NCBI RefSeq assembly: GCF_900187045.1
Contig: NZ_LT906453.1
Location: 310,001 to 374,000 of the forward strand
DNA length: 64,000 bases
Source: Dermatophilus congolensis
GTDB taxonomy: Bacteria; Actinomycetota; Actinomycetes; Actinomycetales; Dermatophilaceae
Direction of reading: 5' to 3'
The notes under the pieces were generated by a model. That model saw nothing but the letters and a program-made list of their open reading frames with translations, did not search any database and was not told the origin of the DNA. Position 1 is the stretch's first letter. Every line of letters begins with the position of its first letter. Shown here piece after piece: positions 36,689 to 46,331 of the stretch. The translations under genes and the position numbers were made by a program.

Positions 36689-37888
36689 ATGCTCTCCGCC
36701 CCATCAGCAACCATCGTCAAAGCAACCGCCGCCCTCGTCGCCGAACACAGCACCCACATCACCACCCAGTTCTACAGCGACATGTTTCACGACCACCCCG
36801 AACTCACAAACATCTTCAACATGGCCAACCAAGCCATCGGAGAACAACCCAAAGCACTAGCAGCCAGCGTCGTCGCCTACGCAACCCACCTCATCTCCCC
36901 CGACGCCCCCGACTTCGCCCCCGTACTGCGCCGCATCGCGCACAAACACGTCTCCCTAGGAATCACCGCACCCCAATACACCATCGTCGGCCACTACCTC
37001 ATGCAAGCCATCGGCAAAACCCTCGGCGAGGCCCTCACCCCCGACATCGCCGCCGCCTGGAACGAGGTCTACTGGCTATTCGCCACCCAACTCATCGCCG
37101 AAGAAGCAAAGCTCTACGCCCTCGCCGGCACCGACCCCAACACCCCCTGGCGCGACTACACCGTCACCAACCGCATCCACGAAACCGACACCACCTTCTC
37201 CCTGCACCTACGCCCCACCACCGGAACACTGCCCACCCGGCAACCCGGCCAATACATCACCCTCAACATCGAAATCGCCCCCGGCCACACCCAACCCCGC
37301 CAATACACCATCTCCGGACAACCCGACGAAAACACCTTCCGCATCACCATCAAAAAAATCAACAGCCACAACGAAAGCCCCGCCGGAGCCGTCTCCACCT
37401 GGCTGGCCGCCAATGCCCACCCAGGCACTCATCTCCAAGTCTCCCAACCCTGCGGCAACATCACTCTCGACAACACCAACACTCCCCTGGCTCTCATCTC
37501 CGCCGGCGTAGGCATCACCCCCATGGCCGCCATCCTCGAAGACCTCGCCCAACGACAACCCGAACGCGACATCTACCTTCTCCACGCCGACCACTGCCCC
37601 GCTCTGCACCCGCTGCGCACAACAATCGCCACCAGCACCGCCACCATGCCCAACATCACCAGTCATTGCTGGTACGAAAACCCTGACAACACCGACACCC
37701 ACACCGGACACATGGACCTAAGCGCCATCGACCTCCCCACCAACACCCACGTCTTTATGTGCGGCCCCCTGCCATTCATGCACAACATTCACACCCAACT
37801 CACCACCAAAGGCATCTCCACCAGCAACATCTCTTACGAAGTATTCGGCCCCGACATGTGGACCCAAAACCCCAACAACGCTGCCTAA
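36689..37888 (+). CDS. hmp: Flavohaemoglobin / nitric oxide dioxygenase
   Basis: Cytoplasmic enzyme converting NO and O2 to nitrate with NAD(P)H; protects against nitrosative stress, e.g. from host cells. 399 residues, usual length. Globin domain 1-140: TQFYSDMFHDHPELTNIFNMANQ (distal site) and HKHVSLGITAPQY (proximal haem His). FAD domain about 150-255: RQYTISGQPD. NAD domain: LISAGVGITPMAAIL and VFMCGPLPFM. AAGGA precedes the ATG; own terminator downstream. Confidence 0.95.
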   Translation: MLSAPSATIVKATAALVAEHSTHITTQFYSDMFHDHPELTNIFNMANQAIGEQPKALAASVVAYATHLISPDAPDFAPVLRRIAHKHVSLGITAPQYTIVGHYLMQAIGKTLGEALTPDIAAAWNEVYWLFATQLIAEEAKLYALAGTDPNTPWRDYTVTNRIHETDTTFSLHLRPTTGTLPTRQPGQYITLNIEIAPGHTQPRQYTISGQPDENTFRITIKKINSHNESPAGAVSTWLAANAHPGTHLQVSQPCGNITLDNTNTPLALISAGVGITPMAAILEDLAQRQPERDIYLLHADHCPALHPLRTTIATSTATMPNITSHCWYENPDNTDTHTGHMDLSAIDLPTNTHVFMCGPLPFMHNIHTQLTTKGISTSNISYEVFGPDMWTQNPNNAA

Positions 37889-37893
37889 CCACC

Positions 37894-37931
37894 CACCGGC
37901 CACTGACAAGCCCCACCAACAGTGGCCGGTG
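37894..37931 (+). terminator. Terminator after hmp
   Basis: CACCGGCCACTG (37894-37905) pairs perfectly with CAGTGGCCGGTG (37920-37931). Confidence 0.8.
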
Positions 37932-38080
37932 CGACACCAACACCTCACATACTCAAACAAACTCGCCAAACCCAGCCATAGCAGTGCCAGGCTTAACCCA
38001 TCAGGAGCCACCAACGCTCCAGCGCAACGGCACACACCGCCGCACGCGCAACCACCGCGAACAAGGCAAGGGAGCCTGAC

Positions 38081-39196
38081 ATGAAAATCGCCGTGCCCAC
38101 CGAGGTCAAAAACAACGAAAACCGCGTCGCCATCACTCCCGCCGGAGTAGCCGCACTCACCCACAACGGACACGAAGTATTCGTCCAAGCAGGCGCAGGC
38201 GTCGGCTCCCTCATCCAAGACCAGGACTACATCTCGGCCGGCGCAACCATCACCAAAGACGCCGAAACCACCTGGGCCGCCGGAGAAATGGTCCTCAAAG
38301 TAAAAGAACCCATCGCCTCCGAATATCCCCTACTACGCGATGACCTGCTCCTATTCACATACCTGCACCTAGCCGCAGACCGCCCCCAAACCGAAGCCCT
38401 CCTCACCGCAGGCACCACCGCCATCGCCTACGAAACAGTCCAACTTCCCGACCGCTCCCTACCCCTGCTACACCCCATGTCCGAAGTAGCCGGATGTCTC
38501 GCCCCCCAAATGGGCGCCCTAGCCCTCATGAAATCCCAAGGCGGTATGGGCATCCTCCTAGGCGGAGTTGCCGGAGTCTCCATGGGTAACGTCGTCATCC
38601 TCGGCGCCGGAACCGCCGGACAAAACGCCGCCCAAATCGCCGTAGGCATGGGCGCCAACGTCACCATCCTCGACACAGACCTGAACAAACTCCGCACCGT
38701 CCACTGGCAGTACAACGGCCGTGTCCAAGGGCTAGCCTCAAACCCCCTTACCGTCCGCGAACAAGTACTCAACGCCGACCTAGTCATCGGCACTGTCCTC
38801 ATCCCCGGAGCCAAAGCACCCAAACTCGTCACCAACGAGATGGTCTCCCACATGAAACCCGGATCTGCGCTCGTCGACGTCGCCATCGACCAAGGCGGAT
38901 GCTTCGAAGACTCACACCCCACCACCCACGCAGACCCCACCTTCACCGTGCACAACTCCGTGTTCTACTGCGTAGCAAACATGCCCGGCGCAGTCCCCAA
39001 CACCTCCACCTACGCACTAACCAACTCAACCCTGCCCTACGTACTCAAACTCGCCGACGCCGGCTGGGAAGCCGCCTGCCGCACCGACCACGCCCTAGCC
39101 CTAGGCCTAAACACCCACGCCGGGAAAATCACCCACCGCGGCGTAGCAGCCGCCTTCGACGACCTCGCCTTCGAAGACTTCATCGCCACCCTCTAA
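38081..39196 (+). CDS. ald: Alanine dehydrogenase
   Basis: NAD-dependent interconversion of L-alanine with pyruvate and ammonia; cytoplasmic hexamer in relatives. 371 residues, exactly the family size. Substrate residues Arg15 ([10 protein letters not shown]), Lys75 (KVKEP) and His96 (YLHLAADR); NAD site [45 protein letters not shown] lies upstream of the ATG. Monocistronic between two hairpins. Links nitrogen, pyruvate and cell-wall alanine supply. Confidence 0.97.
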   Translation: MKIAVPTEVKNNENRVAITPAGVAALTHNGHEVFVQAGAGVGSLIQDQDYISAGATITKDAETTWAAGEMVLKVKEPIASEYPLLRDDLLLFTYLHLAADRPQTEALLTAGTTAIAYETVQLPDRSLPLLHPMSEVAGCLAPQMGALALMKSQGGMGILLGGVAGVSMGNVVILGAGTAGQNAAQIAVGMGANVTILDTDLNKLRTVHWQYNGRVQGLASNPLTVREQVLNADLVIGTVLIPGAKAPKLVTNEMVSHMKPGSALVDVAIDQGGCFEDSHPTTHADPTFTVHNSVFYCVANMPGAVPNTSTYALTNSTLPYVLKLADAGWEAACRTDHALALGLNTHAGKITHRGVAAAFDDLAFEDFIATL

Positions 39197-39204
39197 AACA
39201 CCCC

Positions 39205-39235
39205 GGGCCGGTCACGGAACCACCGCGACCGGCCC
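39205..39235. terminator. Terminator between ald and the GntR gene
   Basis: GGGCCGGTC (39205-39213) pairs with GACCGGCCC (39227-39235) between convergent genes. Confidence 0.75.
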
Positions 39236-39251
39236 AACACCCTTACCTCAT

Positions 39252-39956
39252 CTACAAACTCACCTGCTGGCGCGCCACATAACGAAACCGATCACCACGG
39301 AACACCGAACGCGTCCACTCCACCGGAGCACCATCAGCGCCCCACCCCGTGCGATGCACCAACAACAGCGGCGACCCCGTCTCCACAGTCAATAAATCCG
39401 CTTCCCGCGGACTTGCAAACGAGGTTTCAACCACATCCTCCACCGTCGCAATCACCCGACTAAACCTCTCCTCCAACGTCAAATACAACGACCCACCCCC
39501 CTCCAATGCCTCACCCAAACCAGGTAACGGCCCCGGTAAAAACGCCGTCTCATGCGCTAACGGCTGACCAGCTGCAGTCCGTACCCGCTCCACCCTCATC
39601 ACAGGCGCCCCTGACGCCACCCCAAGCTGCTCACACACCTCCCCCTGAGCAGCAACCTCTCCCACGGCAACAATGACCGCCCCGGGCATCGACCCTTCCG
39701 AACGCAGATCCTCTGAAAACGACGTCAACTGCCGCACCCGCATCACTTTCGGCGGAGACACAAACGTTCCCCGCCCCTGCCTGCGCTGCAACCGACCTTC
39801 AACCACAAGCTCAGCAATCGCCTGCCGCACCGTCGTACGTGATGTTCCGAACAGCTGCGCTAGCTCTCTTTCACCTGGTATCGCATCTCCTGCGACCAGC
39901 TCACGCATGTACTCGATGATCTCTGTCTTAACCCAGTAGTACTTGGGCACCTTCAC
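39252..39956 (-). CDS. DasR-like GntR/HutC-family regulator of GlcNAc use
   Basis: 234-residue repressor. N-terminal winged helix (about 5-70: GDAIPGERELAQLFGTSRTTVRQAIAELVVEGRLQRRQGRGTFV) and C-terminal UTRA effector domain (about 85-230). The helix-turn-helix text is that of DasR/NagR proteins, which sense glucosamine- or GlcNAc-6-phosphate. Divergent from nagE, with a perfect dre palindrome at 40084-40095. Start GTG 39956, after GGAGGGGTGG. Assigning it as the local DasR is inference from sequence, site and context. Confidence 0.9.
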   Translation of the reverse strand: MKVPKYYWVKTEIIEYMRELVAGDAIPGERELAQLFGTSRTTVRQAIAELVVEGRLQRRQGRGTFVSPPKVMRVRQLTSFSEDLRSEGSMPGAVIVAVGEVAAQGEVCEQLGVASGAPVMRVERVRTAAGQPLAHETAFLPGPLPGLGEALEGGGSLYLTLEERFSRVIATVEDVVETSFASPREADLLTVETGSPLLLVHRTGWGADGAPVEWTRSVFRGDRFRYVARQQVSL

Positions 39957-40083
39957 GAGCTAAACCACCCCTCCATTAATCCAGTCAGAGAAGCAACGCA
40001 CAACCACCGTCTCTCGTTCTCTTCCAGCTGAAGCCAAGCCATGCCACCCTCGACCACAGCCCACCCACACCACACCCATATTC

Positions 40084-40095
40084 TGGTCTAGACCA
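40084..40095. promoter_or_regulatory. dre operator (DasR-type) in front of nagE
   Basis: TGGTCTAGACCA, a perfect 12-bp palindrome identical to the core of the Streptomyces DasR-responsive element. Lies 36 bases before the nagE start. Confidence 0.88.
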
Positions 40096-40131
40096 ATGAA
40101 GGTAAGGGCCTACGGGCCGAGGAAGGATCCC

Positions 40132-42201
40132 ATGAGTACCACCACCGATACGGCCCCGTCACGGGCCCCACGTAAGGGGCGCTTCAGCGGTCTACAACGC
40201 TTCGCCAAGTCTTTGATGCTACCGATCGCGCTACTGCCCGCCGCGGGCCTACTTTTGCGCTTCGGGCAAGAAGACGTCCTCGGCTGGATCGAAACTCCCG
40301 TAGTCAGCCCCTTCTTCGACGCGATGACCGCTGCTGGAGATTCAATCTTCAAACAGCTTGCCATTCTCTTCGCCGTCGGTATCGCCATCGGCATGGCCAA
40401 AAAAGCTGACGGTTCCACGGCCCTGGCTGCCGTAGCCGGGTACATCGTCATCGAAAGCGTTTTTAAGGCAATGTCCCCGGTGGTCCTCGCCGGAAAGGTC
40501 GACATCGCCGGTGAACCTTTGACCATTAACTACGGTGTTCTTGGCGGTATCGTCGTCGGCCTTATCACTGCAAAGCTCTTCGACCGCTTCCATGACATCG
40601 AGCTACCGACCTACCTAGGTTTCTTCGGTGGCCGCAGGTTCGTGCCGATCGTCGTCTCGTTCACGGTGCTCATCGTCGGCTTCGCGATGTCCTACTGCTA
40701 CCCGCTGTTCAACGCAGGCCTGACCACTCTGGCAACCGGTATCGCCAGCGCAGGAGCCGTCGGCGCATTCCTCTACGGTCTTTTCAACCGTCTGCTCATT
40801 CCCTTCGGGCTGCACCACATCATCAACATCTACATTTGGTTCCAGTACGGCAGCTTCGCCACCCCAGATGGTGCGCTCCACGGCGAGCTGACCCGCTTCG
40901 CCTCCGGTGACCCCACCGCAGGTATCCTCACCTCCGGCTTCTACCCGATCCTCATGTTCGGCCTGCCTGGCGCCGCCCTAGCGATGATGCATTGCGCCCG
41001 CCCCAACCAGAAGAAATTCGCCGCAGGTATCTTCGGAGCTGCAGGCTTGACTGCATTCCTCACCGGCATCACCGAACCACTCGAGTTCGCGTTCATGTTC
41101 GCCGCGTTCCCGCTCTACGTGTTGCACGCAATCCTGACCGGTTTGTCCTTGGCCGCGGCATACACCCTGGACATCCACCTCGGATTCTCCTTCTCTGCTG
41201 GCCTGATTGACCTGCTTCTCTACGGAAACTCCAAGGCAGCCCATAACATCCCGCTGCTGGTTGGACTCGGCGTCGGGTTCTTCGTCCTCTACTACGTGGT
41301 GTTCCGGTTCGCGATCACCGCGTGGAACCTGCGCACCCCAGGCCGCGAAGACACCACCAGCGGCGACAGCGAAAAAGAAGAGCAGAACTCCGCCTCGACC
41401 GACCGCAACGAAATGGCTACCCAACTCGTTGAGGCTTTCGGCGGTCGTGAAAATCTGCTCTATGTCGACGCGTGCATCACACGCCTACGCATCGAGGTAG
41501 AAAACACCAGCCTCGTCAACAAAGAACGCCTACGTGAACTCGGCGCAGCCGGTGTTCTCGAAGTCGGCAACAACATCCAGGCCGTGTTCGGACCGCGCGC
41601 CGAATCGCTCAAACATGACATGCGTCAGGTTCTCACCGGCGAAGAAACTCCTGTCAGTGAGAAAGAAAACACCTCCAGCCACGACGCAGCGCCCAGCAAC
41701 AAAAAGTCTGATGCCACCCCTGACTCAGGCGAGAAGGACACGGCTACGGATGAACTGATCATTTTCGCGCCAATCACTGGACGGGTCGTCCCGCTGAGCG
41801 AAGTTCCCGACGAGACATTCTCTGACGGTCTTCTCGGCAACGGTCTAGCCATCGAGCCGGAAGAGAAAACAAAGATTCCGGTCACTGCACCGGTCTCAGG
41901 TGAGCTAGTGCAGATGTGGCCGCATGCCTTCGTCATCAAGACGCCATCAGGCCGCAAGATCCTCACGCACCTAGGCATCGAAACAGTCGGCCTCAAAGGC
42001 AAAGGTTTCACCAAGCACGCGAACGCTGGCGACACCGTGGAAGCCGGGCAACTTCTCATCGACTACGACGTCGCTGCTGTCGCTAAATCCGGCCGCAATG
42101 TCGTTGTACCAGTCATGGCTCTGGAGACCAGCCCGGAAGCAATCGCTAAGCCAGCGACCGGACAGGTCGAAGGCGCAGACCCCCTATACACGGTGCGCTA
42201 A
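40132..42201 (+). CDS. nagE: PTS N-acetylglucosamine transporter, fused EIICBA
   Basis: Membrane transporter that imports GlcNAc while phosphorylating it to GlcNAc-6-P with phosphate from HPr. 689 residues: EIIC about 15-400 (LQRFAKSLMLPIALLPAAGLLLRFG; PFGLHHIINIYIWFQYG; FLTGITEPLEFAFMF), EIIB about 430-505 with phospho-Cys448 (VDACITRLR), charged linker about 507-545, EIIA about 550-689 with catalytic His613 (ILTHLGIETVGLKG). All three phosphotransfer parts on one chain is the NagE arrangement. Start 40132 has AGGAAGG; the ATG at 40096 abuts the dre site and is rejected. First gene of nagE-nagB-nagA. Confidence 0.95.
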   Translation: MSTTTDTAPSRAPRKGRFSGLQRFAKSLMLPIALLPAAGLLLRFGQEDVLGWIETPVVSPFFDAMTAAGDSIFKQLAILFAVGIAIGMAKKADGSTALAAVAGYIVIESVFKAMSPVVLAGKVDIAGEPLTINYGVLGGIVVGLITAKLFDRFHDIELPTYLGFFGGRRFVPIVVSFTVLIVGFAMSYCYPLFNAGLTTLATGIASAGAVGAFLYGLFNRLLIPFGLHHIINIYIWFQYGSFATPDGALHGELTRFASGDPTAGILTSGFYPILMFGLPGAALAMMHCARPNQKKFAAGIFGAAGLTAFLTGITEPLEFAFMFAAFPLYVLHAILTGLSLAAAYTLDIHLGFSFSAGLIDLLLYGNSKAAHNIPLLVGLGVGFFVLYYVVFRFAITAWNLRTPGREDTTSGDSEKEEQNSASTDRNEMATQLVEAFGGRENLLYVDACITRLRIEVENTSLVNKERLRELGAAGVLEVGNNIQAVFGPRAESLKHDMRQVLTGEETPVSEKENTSSHDAAPSNKKSDATPDSGEKDTATDELIIFAPITGRVVPLSEVPDETFSDGLLGNGLAIEPEEKTKIPVTAPVSGELVQMWPHAFVIKTPSGRKILTHLGIETVGLKGKGFTKHANAGDTVEAGQLLIDYDVAAVAKSGRNVVVPVMALETSPEAIAKPATGQVEGADPLYTVR

Positions 42202-42221
42202 ACACAGCTGAGGAGAACGGT

Positions 42222-43007
42222 ATGGAAGTTGTCATCCTGGAGAGCGCCGAGCAGATCGGCCAGGTAGCAGCAGATGCTGCACAAGCACTACTAGACCGTT
42301 CTCCTACAGCTGTTTTCGGGCTGGCTACGGGAAGTTCCCCCCAACCCATCTATGACGAGATCGTGACTCGTTTCCAGGCCGGCGCGGTCAGTTTCGCTCA
42401 TGCGCGAGCGTTCACGCTGGACGAATATGTCGGCCTGCCTGTCGATCATCCACAGCGGTATCGCACGGTGATCGAGGACGTGTTTACCGGACGAGTCGAT
42501 TTCGCCACCGACGCGGTTGCCGGTCCTGATGGGCTAGCCAGCGATATCCCTGCTGCGTGCCTCGCTTACGAGCATGCGATCGAGCAAGCTGGGGGTATTG
42601 ATCTGCAGTTCCTCGGGATCGGCACCGACGGTCACATCGGGTTCAACGAGCCCGGATCCTCTTTGGCTTCACGCACACGCATCAAAACATTGACGAAGCA
42701 GACCCGCATCGATAATGCGCGGTTTTTCAACGATGATGTGGACGCGGTCCCGACACACTGTGTCACCCAAGGTTTGGGCACCATCATGCAGGCACGGCAC
42801 ATCATTTTGGTGGCTTCGGGATGTGGCAAAGCTGAGGCTGTGCATCACATGGTTGAAGGAGCAGTGAGTGCCTCGTGGCCAGCCACTGTTCTTCAGCATC
42901 ACCCTCATGTGACAGTGCTTTTGGATGAGGCAGCGGCAAGTCTGCTGGATCGGGCGGACTATTACCGGCAAACGTGGACAAACAAGCCTTCGTGGCAGGG
43001 GATCTGA
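42222..43007 (+). CDS. nagB: Glucosamine-6-phosphate deaminase
   Basis: Converts glucosamine-6-P to fructose-6-P and ammonia, the last step of amino sugar catabolism; cytoplasmic. 261 residues. Marks: VFGLATGSSPQPIYDEI (phosphate loop), TLDEYVGLPVDHPQRYR (base Asp), LGIGTDGHIGFNEPGSS (Asp/His), and TQGLGTIMQARHIILVASG. AGGAGA lies upstream; it follows nagE by 20 bases and overlaps nagA by one base (TGATG). Confidence 0.96.
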   Translation: MEVVILESAEQIGQVAADAAQALLDRSPTAVFGLATGSSPQPIYDEIVTRFQAGAVSFAHARAFTLDEYVGLPVDHPQRYRTVIEDVFTGRVDFATDAVAGPDGLASDIPAACLAYEHAIEQAGGIDLQFLGIGTDGHIGFNEPGSSLASRTRIKTLTKQTRIDNARFFNDDVDAVPTHCVTQGLGTIMQARHIILVASGCGKAEAVHHMVEGAVSASWPATVLQHHPHVTVLLDEAAASLLDRADYYRQTWTNKPSWQGI

Positions 43008-44161
43008 TGTCGTGTGTGATTTCTGCCAGAGCGGTTGTCTCTGGCACGGATGTGTTGCGTCCGGGGTGGGTTGAAGTAGAGACCGATCGTGTGGTTGCGG
43101 TAGGCGCAGGGACGCCTCCACGGCCAGCTGATCAGGATTTCCCGTCTGCCGTTATCGTTCCAGGTTTCGTAGATACGCATTGCCACGGCGGTGGCGGTGG
43201 AGCTTTCACAGATGCGACTGCTGCAGAAGATGACCCGGCAGTTTTATCTGCTTTGACTTGTCACCGCGCACACGGGACGACACGGATGATGGCGTCGCTG
43301 GTGTCAGCGTCACCGGAAGCGTTGCTGAATCAGGTGGTTGCGTTGCGGCCGCATGTGGAGGCTGGCCGGCTCTTGGGCATCCATTTGGAGGGTCCGTGGA
43401 TGTCACCGTGTCGGCTAGGAGCCCATGACCCCACAGCGGTTCGTCACCCCGGCATTGAAGAGATTGACGCGCTACTTGAGGCGGCGAATGGCACCATCGC
43501 GATGGTGACGCTTGCTCCAGAGCTGCCAGGTGGATTCGATGCAGTGCGTCGTTTCGCGCAGGACGGCGTTGCGGTGGCGGTGGGGCATACAGACGCAACG
43601 TATGACGTGACGTGTGCAGCGATTGAGTCTGGCGCCAGGGTGGGGACGCATCTGTTTAATGCGATGCGGGGTGTGCATCACCGGGAGCCGGGGCCGGTGA
43701 TTGCGTTGATGGGCGATCCTCGGGTAACGGTGGAGCTCATTACCGATGGGGTACACGTACACCCTGCCGTGTACACGGATGTGGTTCGTTCTGTGGGCGC
43801 GCACCGGGTCGCGTTGGTCACTGATGCGATGGCCGCAGCGGGTATGCCTGATGGCAGGTATGGGCTGGGAACGCTCGATGTTGATGTGGTGGATGGGGTA
43901 GCGAAAGTCGCTGGCACCGAAACAATTGCCGGTAGCACCGCCACGATGGATAGTTTGTTCCGATTTGCTATCACTCATGGCGGTTTGCAAGAAGATGAGG
44001 CGTTAGTTGCTGCGGTGCAGCAGACTGCCGTGACCCCGGCGCAGGCGCACGGTGTCGAGGTGGCAGCGCTACGCGTGGGCGACCGCGCTGACCTAGTTGC
44101 GCTGGATGAGCAGTGGACCGTTATCGATGTCATGCATGCGGGTGCGTGGCTGTCGAGCTGA
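43007..44161 (+). CDS. nagA: N-acetylglucosamine-6-phosphate deacetylase
   Basis: Amidohydrolase that removes acetate from GlcNAc-6-P to give glucosamine-6-P for NagB. 384 residues. PGFVDTHCHGGGG (first metal motif), HLEGPWMSP (Glu ligand), VGHTDATYD and THLFNAM (His ligands), and LVTDAMAAAGMPDGRYGLG (catalytic Asp). Start 43007 overlaps the nagB stop as TGATG with an upstream GGCAGGGG. Last gene of the operon; also needed to complete sialic acid breakdown from the nan cluster. Confidence 0.95.
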   Translation: MSCVISARAVVSGTDVLRPGWVEVETDRVVAVGAGTPPRPADQDFPSAVIVPGFVDTHCHGGGGGAFTDATAAEDDPAVLSALTCHRAHGTTRMMASLVSASPEALLNQVVALRPHVEAGRLLGIHLEGPWMSPCRLGAHDPTAVRHPGIEEIDALLEAANGTIAMVTLAPELPGGFDAVRRFAQDGVAVAVGHTDATYDVTCAAIESGARVGTHLFNAMRGVHHREPGPVIALMGDPRVTVELITDGVHVHPAVYTDVVRSVGAHRVALVTDAMAAAGMPDGRYGLGTLDVDVVDGVAKVAGTETIAGSTATMDSLFRFAITHGGLQEDEALVAAVQQTAVTPAQAHGVEVAALRVGDRADLVALDEQWTVIDVMHAGAWLSS

Positions 44162-44198
44162 GCACCCGCATGCACTGAGAGCATGTGCCCGTTGCTGG

Positions 44199-46055
44199 TC
44201 AGGGCAGCGGGTTACCTGCTTTCGCGGTCGGTGAGAAGTCTAGGAGGGCTTTGGCCACCATCGGGTCAACGTCCTCGGGTTTTTCGGCGTAGTAGAACGC
44301 TCCATTGGTGACTTCGGCGATCTTCTTCAAAGATCCTTGATCGACGTCCTTACCGATCCCTACTGCGGCCACCGAAATACGACGTCCGTTGTTGGTCATG
44401 CGCTGCAACGTTTTGGACAGACCAGAAAGGTTCATCGAATCTGGTGAGTCGTTTTTTCCGTCAGTGAGTACCAGGACCACATTCATGCGTTTGGGGTCGT
44501 AGCCCTCTTGCAGCTTCAGGACGGCATCGAGCAGCGTGTCGAAGAGTGGGGTGTTGCCGCCTACTGCTCCAGGGACGCTTTGCGCGGCTGCTTTGAGTTT
44601 GCCTCGCTGATCACTTTTTTCATCACCAAGCGGACCAAAGGGAACAACTTCTCGCCAGTTACCTGGCTTGGCTGGATTCTGGGAGAACTCCCACAAACCG
44701 ACGTCGTTGTTGCTTGGCAGACCAGCCAGACCATTGGCCGCTGACCCGGCAGCGTGGGTAATGCGGTTACCTGGGCCCGCGCCAGGGGCGCCACCGGCTG
44801 CGGCGGTGCCGTCAACAGTTCCCATTGACTGAGAAGTGTCCACGAGGGTGATCAAGCGCATCCCGTGGGCGACGGACATCCACTGGGTAAGGATGCTGCG
44901 GATGTGTTCGGTAGAGGGCTGATCCATCCGGTCAGTTTTGAGTCGGGTGGGGCCATCGGGTGCAGGAACCTCTGGAGCTTCTTTGCCTTCTTCGTTACGG
45001 AAGCCAGCGTCGGTGGCGCGCTTCTGCCCGGCCTCGCTACTGAGCGCTTGGATGAGGGCATCTGTTGCGTGAGCAGTGTTGGGGTCGGTGGTGGGCATGG
45101 TGACAGCACGGTAGCTGAGGAAGACCGAGCCTCCCTCGGGTGCCAGCGCAACGAGTGGGGAATCGGCGTGTTCTTTGGCGTAGGCAGCGAAAGCCTGCTC
45201 TGAAGTGACGAAAAGTCCTTGTCCCCATTCAGGGGCTTTGGTGGGCAGTTCGGCGGAGTGCACGTTGCCGGGCTGTGATGCCTGGAAGAGAGCGATCGTG
45301 CGTGGACCAGTGGTGGGGTGTTCCAGAGGCTGGATGCCGATAGAAGCAGCTGCGGACAGCAAGCCTAGGAGGCCAGCGGCGTTGGATTCAGGGTTGGGCA
45401 GCGCGAGTTCTTTAGGGTGCTCGAATAGTGCTTTCCAGGTGATTTCGTTTTTGGTCTGGGCGGCGCGTTCTTTGGGGGTAGCGACAATGATGGGTGAGGT
45501 GTAGAGCACGTCCGAGGCGTTCATGTTGATGCTGGGGTTTTGGCTACGGGCGCGTTCAACTTGGGTGTCTGCTGCAGAGAGCCACAGCGCTGGCCGTTTT
45601 CCTGGGTCTTTGATAGAGGCCAGGACGACGTCGTCAGTTTCGGCGGTGAGTTCAAATTTGGCGCAGGTTTTGGGGGTGACCTCATCGATCGCGGCCTGCA
45701 CGATGGGTTCAAGGGTGGGAGGAACACTCACCTTAACTGCTGGTGGCCGGGCACACCCGGGTTTCGAAGAAGCGAAAGCAGCAGTGTTCGATTCGCTTCT
45801 GAGAGTGATGAAGGTGGACAGGCCAGCGAGAAGACAAAGCGCGACAACGAAAGCAGTCAATGGCAGCCACAGGCGTGCTTTGGCGCTGTTCGTCGGGGTT
45901 TTCACTACCGGTTCGGTTGCTGCGCGCGCAGCTGAGGCCTCGTTGTGACGGGTTCGTCGGCGTTTGCTGCGGCTGGGTGCATCTCCGCTGGCGCGCCTTC
46001 TTGAGGCACGTGTCTGTTTAGCCGTGCCCTCTGGAGCGGTCCCGTCGTTTTCCAC
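44199..46055 (-). CDS. Membrane-anchored protein with substrate-binding-like and VWA domains
   Basis: 618 residues. Cytoplasmic basic N-terminus (about 1-60, many Arg/Lys/Ser), one membrane helix (LWLPLTAFVVALCLLAGLSTFI), an extracellular domain resembling a type II solute-binding fold (about 95-365: VSVPPTLEPIVQAAIDEV ... TSPIIVATPKERAAQ), then a von Willebrand A domain (about 395-590) with MIDAS LVDTSQSMG and LVLTDGKND. The family is known in actinobacteria without a settled role. Start GTG 46055 with AGGA upstream. Stands alone, convergent with nagA. Confidence 0.82.
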   Translation of the reverse strand: MENDGTAPEGTAKQTRASRRRASGDAPSRSKRRRTRHNEASAARAATEPVVKTPTNSAKARLWLPLTAFVVALCLLAGLSTFITLRSESNTAAFASSKPGCARPPAVKVSVPPTLEPIVQAAIDEVTPKTCAKFELTAETDDVVLASIKDPGKRPALWLSAADTQVERARSQNPSINMNASDVLYTSPIIVATPKERAAQTKNEITWKALFEHPKELALPNPESNAAGLLGLLSAAASIGIQPLEHPTTGPRTIALFQASQPGNVHSAELPTKAPEWGQGLFVTSEQAFAAYAKEHADSPLVALAPEGGSVFLSYRAVTMPTTDPNTAHATDALIQALSSEAGQKRATDAGFRNEEGKEAPEVPAPDGPTRLKTDRMDQPSTEHIRSILTQWMSVAHGMRLITLVDTSQSMGTVDGTAAAGGAPGAGPGNRITHAAGSAANGLAGLPSNNDVGLWEFSQNPAKPGNWREVVPFGPLGDEKSDQRGKLKAAAQSVPGAVGGNTPLFDTLLDAVLKLQEGYDPKRMNVVLVLTDGKNDSPDSMNLSGLSKTLQRMTNNGRRISVAAVGIGKDVDQGSLKKIAEVTNGAFYYAEKPEDVDPMVAKALLDFSPTAKAGNPLP

Positions 46056-46331
46056 AGTTAGTCCTTTGTGCGATCTGCTGCCGGGCCAGGTAGCTGCCCT
46101 TCGCCTGGTCGTCGTGACATTGTGCCTTGCATGTCAGGTGTGGGTATTTCAACCACGAGAGACACAAATCTGCTGGCCAGGTGTTTTTCTTTGGGGCGTG
46201 GGCGGTTCAGTCGTTCTTTAGGGGGTTCAGTGGCTACGCTCGCGGGGAAGGGTGGGCCTCGTCGAGCGCGGACGAGCGACGACGCCCGTAACCAGGTTTT
46301 CGTCCGCCACCGTCTCGGAGGCGTTACGCGT

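Noticed and set aside
36421-37686. 421-codon Arg/His/Pro-rich frame over hmp
   Set aside because: Out-of-frame shadow of flavohaemoglobin; the globin and reductase motifs are all in the frame starting at 36689.
40096-40131. Upstream ATG as nagE start
   Set aside because: It abuts the dre operator and has no ribosome site, whereas 40132 follows AGGAAGG at proper spacing.
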